A DNA stretch of 64,000 nt. Source: Thermoproteota archaeon (GTDB lineage: Archaea > Thermoproteota > Thermoprotei_A > Sulfolobales > NBVN01). Below, one piece after another: positions 60,926 through 64,000 of the stretch. The position numbers and the translations under genes are program-made. The DNA lies in the NCBI GenBank assembly GCA_030550455.1, contig JAUQPH010000003.1, positions 9,134 through 73,133 of the forward strand, written 5' to 3'. Every line of letters starts with the position of its first letter. The first letter of the stretch is position 1. Below the pieces are notes generated by a model, which saw nothing but the letters and a program-made list of their open reading frames with translations, searched no databases and was not told where the DNA came from.

Positions 60926-62465
60926 CGTGGAGGCCTGGCAAGTAACTACTGTGATAATATTCGTGTACTGCTTGATGGTCATAGCGATCGGCTACCTATC
61001 TGGGCGAGTGCTAAAGAAGTCTCTAGAGGACTTCTACGTCCTCAGTAGACGTGCTGGAACTGTCGTAACGTTCCTAGCTACAGCAGCTACTTACCATAGC
61101 GCGTTTGCGTTTCTGACGAGTGTAGCTGTATTCGCTAGAACTGGTGTGACGTTTTGGATAGCCTCATCTGCTTGGACTACTATGGCTGCTGTGTTCATGT
61201 ACCTAGTTGGGACTAGGCTCATGAAGCTGGGGAGGGCTAGAGGACATATATCTCCAGCAGACGGTTTAGCTGACTTCTATAGGAGCGAACTTCTTCGGGT
61301 CTTAGTGGCAGTGATAATGGCTCTCTTCGTGATAGCGTATATCGTAGTACAAGCTGTGGGACTAGGGCTCATACTAGATATCGGAAGCAACGGGGCGATC
61401 CCCTACGCCTACGGATCCTTGATCCTAATGCTGGTGGCGACTATCTACATGGTTTTAGGAGGTCTAAGAGCTGCCTACTGGACTGACGTCCTCCAGGGCG
61501 TCTGGATGTATTTAGGCATAGTTTTAGCAGCTCTTCTGATTATCGGCAGGCTAGCTCCGGGAGGGCTACCCGAGGTAATGAACCAGCTTAGGACGCTAAG
61601 ACCTTCCCTACTAACTATGCAGTGGGACCCGGTTATGATGCTCGGAACGATAATGATCTACGGACCAGGTCTAATGCTGCTACCGCATCTTTGGATAAAG
61701 TACTACATGGCGCGCGATGAGAGGATACTTAAGGCTTCCGCCGTTGGGACAGCACTCTATCTATCGTCTTACTACATCCCAGCAGCTATGATAGGGCTAT
61801 CAGCAGCGGTAGTAAACGCTGTAGGCATGCCCGGCGTCCTCGAGAAGGGCTTTATGGACGTCCTGAGGGCTAAGTACGGGAGCGATGACGCTATAATGGC
61901 TACCATGATTACTACATTCCTGCACCCAGCGGTAGCAGGTTTCCTACTAGCAGGAGCTGCTGCGGCAGCTATGTCTACTCTCGACTCGTTCTTGGGCTCG
62001 ACGTCACTTCTGCTTACGAGAGACATATACCAGAGGTACGTTAGACCCGGTAGACGTGAAGAGGAATACGTACTCGTCAGCAGGCTCCTCATGTTCGTCT
62101 GGATGCTGGTCGGTTGGTACTTTGCCATACTCAAGCCCGGGCTCATATTCGATATAACCGCTATTGCTGTCGCTGGAGGCCTCCAGCTAGTACCGATGAC
62201 AATCCAGATGGTCATCCCGAAGCGTAAAGTGATAAACAAGCACGGGGCAGTAGCAGGTTTCGTTGTCGGCTCGATCATCGTGACTTTATTCACTGTTCAA
62301 ACAGGTAAGTACTTCAGGATGCCTGTTACGTACCACGCAGCAGTTGCTGGATTACTGGGTCTCGCCATTAATATTGTCGTAACTCTCGTAGTAAGTGCTC
62401 TTACTAGGCCATCGCAGGAAGAAGTTAGGACTTTCGAGGAATACAAAAGTATACTGTACTCCTAA
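60918..62465 (+). CDS. Sodium:solute symporter (SSS family)
   Basis: SLEDFYVLSRRAGTVVTFLATAATYHSAFAFL, AAAAAMSTLDSFLGSTSLLLTRDIYQRYV. Confidence 0.93.
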   Translation: MVSVEAWQVTTVIIFVYCLMVIAIGYLSGRVLKKSLEDFYVLSRRAGTVVTFLATAATYHSAFAFLTSVAVFARTGVTFWIASSAWTTMAAVFMYLVGTRLMKLGRARGHISPADGLADFYRSELLRVLVAVIMALFVIAYIVVQAVGLGLILDIGSNGAIPYAYGSLILMLVATIYMVLGGLRAAYWTDVLQGVWMYLGIVLAALLIIGRLAPGGLPEVMNQLRTLRPSLLTMQWDPVMMLGTIMIYGPGLMLLPHLWIKYYMARDERILKASAVGTALYLSSYYIPAAMIGLSAAVVNAVGMPGVLEKGFMDVLRAKYGSDDAIMATMITTFLHPAVAGFLLAGAAAAAMSTLDSFLGSTSLLLTRDIYQRYVRPGRREEEYVLVSRLLMFVWMLVGWYFAILKPGLIFDITAIAVAGGLQLVPMTIQMVIPKRKVINKHGAVAGFVVGSIIVTLFTVQTGKYFRMPVTYHAAVAGLLGLAINIVVTLVVSALTRPSQEEVRTFEEYKSILYS

Positions 62466-62945
62466 AGTCCTAAGCCTGTTTTTTCTCTCTATTACGTTCT
62501 TTCAGACTTAGTTCTCGTAATCACGAGTACCGCCATTCCAGCGACTAAGCTAGCGAGGAGTACTCGCAGGGTCGCTATCTACTACTTACAGTAGTCCGGC
62601 GTTAAGCTCCCACTTTACGAGCAGTCTAGAGAATGCGTCAGCTACCTATAGATGCTGCCACGCCTTATCAGTTAAACCCTGCTGAGAAGATCCGAGAGCC
62701 GAGGGTATCAAGAGACCGGCGTCAGGACGTTGAAGACCGTTGTCAGTCAATGTAGGACGTCGGCTCTCACTAGCTCAGGTAGTATGGCTAGAACCCCTAG
62801 TACTATTCACTCCAAAAATAGCTCTTCCTCGTTCATGTCCTTTTGAGTAAGTATCTTACAGCATTACTGGCTGGTACAGCAGGCGAAGCAAAAAGCACGT
62901 TATTCGCATTACTAATTACGACCGTGCGGCCGCTACTAGCCCAAG

Positions 62946-63222
62946 AGCCTTGTGAAACTGTTTCGTTTTTCATATTTGTTTGTATTGGTTGGTATTGATA
63001 GAAACTTTATAAACACCTTGATATACGTAGAGGTACTTCGATGAGGGATCGAGAGCCACTCGATGCTGCATATGGCGGCTCTCCCCGAGACATCTAAGAT
63101 GTGGGGTGCTAGGGGTCACCCTGAACGCCCCCAAGCCCGATGAAAACCCGAGCGGAATGCGGGGGAAAGAGGTGAGGCAATGAAATCAACCAATATAAAC
63201 CTACATCAGAGCTGAACCCCTA
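62946..63222 (+). mobile_element. Short (~280 bp) IS607/TnpB-derived element retaining both ends and an omegaRNA-like 3' region (copy B)
   Basis: Collinear with copy A; same terminus as the IS607 left end at 175-248; keeps GAGAGCC (63051-63057)/GGCTCTC (63077-63083) stem. Confidence 0.7.
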
Positions 63223-63651
63223 GACTCGGGAAACTAGCTAGGGAAAGTACTTGATCGTGACCGAGAGGGTTAGACTTAAACCACGTAACCTATCAGTCCA
63301 ACTAGTGGCGGGCGTCGCTCTGACTGTATAGTGCTCGAACCGTCCCTCACCCCAACGTATCCGTAGATCTTCATGGGATTGTTCATTACGGTTTCACCGA
63401 GCCTCCCCCACGGGCTGTCGTAGGCCTTGGGAACTAGTGTAGTCCCTGGCTACACCTTATAGACGCAGAGTGCCCTTAAACGTTGGTGCGTACTCTGTTA
63501 CTCTAAGAGCTCCGAGAGCCGTAGGGAAACTTGCGGAAACCTAGAGAAAAAAGATAACCACAAGGTCGGTTACAGCATGCTCACGCTAGCGAAACTTACT
63601 AAATAGACACCTACTTTAATCAAGTTTAATAGGCTCTAATACCCCATACCT

Positions 63652-63945
63652 ATGTGGGATGTACTATACGGGATTCGATGTGAGGGAGTAGCTCTGAGCT
63701 GGCTAAAGGGTTTTATCGTCGGCTATGTGAGGAACGAGATCGCACAGAATAACTTGCTCGGCAGGATTAAGAGGTGCTTGAAGTCGTATGGGGTAATGTT
63801 GTTCGACGTTAAGGTTTTGCTGAACCTCATAACCTTGGGCCCGTTTCTGAACCTAGGCCCTCCTGAAGAGAGGCGTAAGAAGCTTGACTCCTTGCTGAGG
63901 TCCCTCGATGAGCTGGTAAAGGTGTGTAGCGGTGGTTTTCGTTAA
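63652..63945 (+). CDS. Hypothetical protein, directly upstream of a methyltransferase
   Basis: 97 aa ORF overlapping the downstream coding start; no recognised domain. Confidence 0.5.
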   Translation: MWDVLYGIRCEGVALSWLKGFIVGYVRNEIAQNNLLGRIKRCLKSYGVMLFDVKVLLNLITLGPFLNLGPPEERRKKLDSLLRSLDELVKVCSGGFR

Positions 63946-64000
63946 GGTCTTCTTCGGGAGTTCTGAGTCTATGAGGGAGCTCCGAGACGGGAGCGTCCAC
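63932..64000 (+). CDS. DNA methyltransferase (N4-cytosine/N6-adenine type), N-terminus only, continues beyond window
   Basis: GTG-initiated frame reads VVFVKVFFGSSESMRELRDGSVH, matching the start of families that continue LVVTSPPY; not in the ORF track because it is truncated. Confidence 0.6.
   Translation, partial: MVFVKVFFGSSESMRELRDGSVH

Noticed and set aside
1-64000. tRNA and rRNA genes
   Set aside because: No convincing T-arm (GGTTCRAATCC) with matching acceptor stem or rRNA segment was seen by eye; a tRNAscan/Infernal run would be needed to exclude them.

Overview
A 64 kb stretch of archaeal chromosome, Thermoproteota/crenarchaeal in character judging by NurA-HerA, tungsten aldehyde:ferredoxin oxidoreductases (AOR), PdxS/PdxT, ThiR-like and Thi4 proteins, and frequent TTG/GTG starts. 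Assignments come from reading the supplied translations and the DNA; no searches were run. Main contents: MFS transporter; pdxS-pdxT plus a threonine-synthase-like/winged-helix protein; nurA-herA; an AOR locus with a radical SAM maturase and a MoaD-like protein; a beta-oxidation-type cluster (3-hydroxyacyl-CoA dehydrogenase, enoyl-CoA hydratase, acyl-CoA dehydrogenase, EtfBA, second AOR plus MoaD, CoA-transferase); ThiR-like regulator; lysA; KaiC-like ATPase; heterodimeric ABC exporter; DUF438/PAS - HTH - M24-fold cluster; thi4; DHPS-like; dicarboxylate symporter; ferritin; CDF transporter; dipeptide ABC transporter without ATPases plus M20 peptidase; PLD-like nuclease; DtxR regulator; DUF1998 helicase; pxpABC beside an SSS symporter; and the start of a DNA methyltransferase at the right edge. 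Mobile-element traces: an IS607-type resolvase end at the left edge, two ~280-bp derivatives sharing its terminus and keeping a TnpB 3'/omegaRNA-like region, and a second family of short TnpB 3'-end relics with a covarying hairpin. Best leads: (i) a threonine-synthase-fold pseudoenzyme fused to a wHTH directly downstream of pdxST, a possible archaeal analogue of bacterial PdxR; (ii) the solo omegaRNA-like elements; (iii) an M24-fold protein lacking metal ligands in an operon with a DUF438/PAS protein and a small Zn-motif HTH protein.
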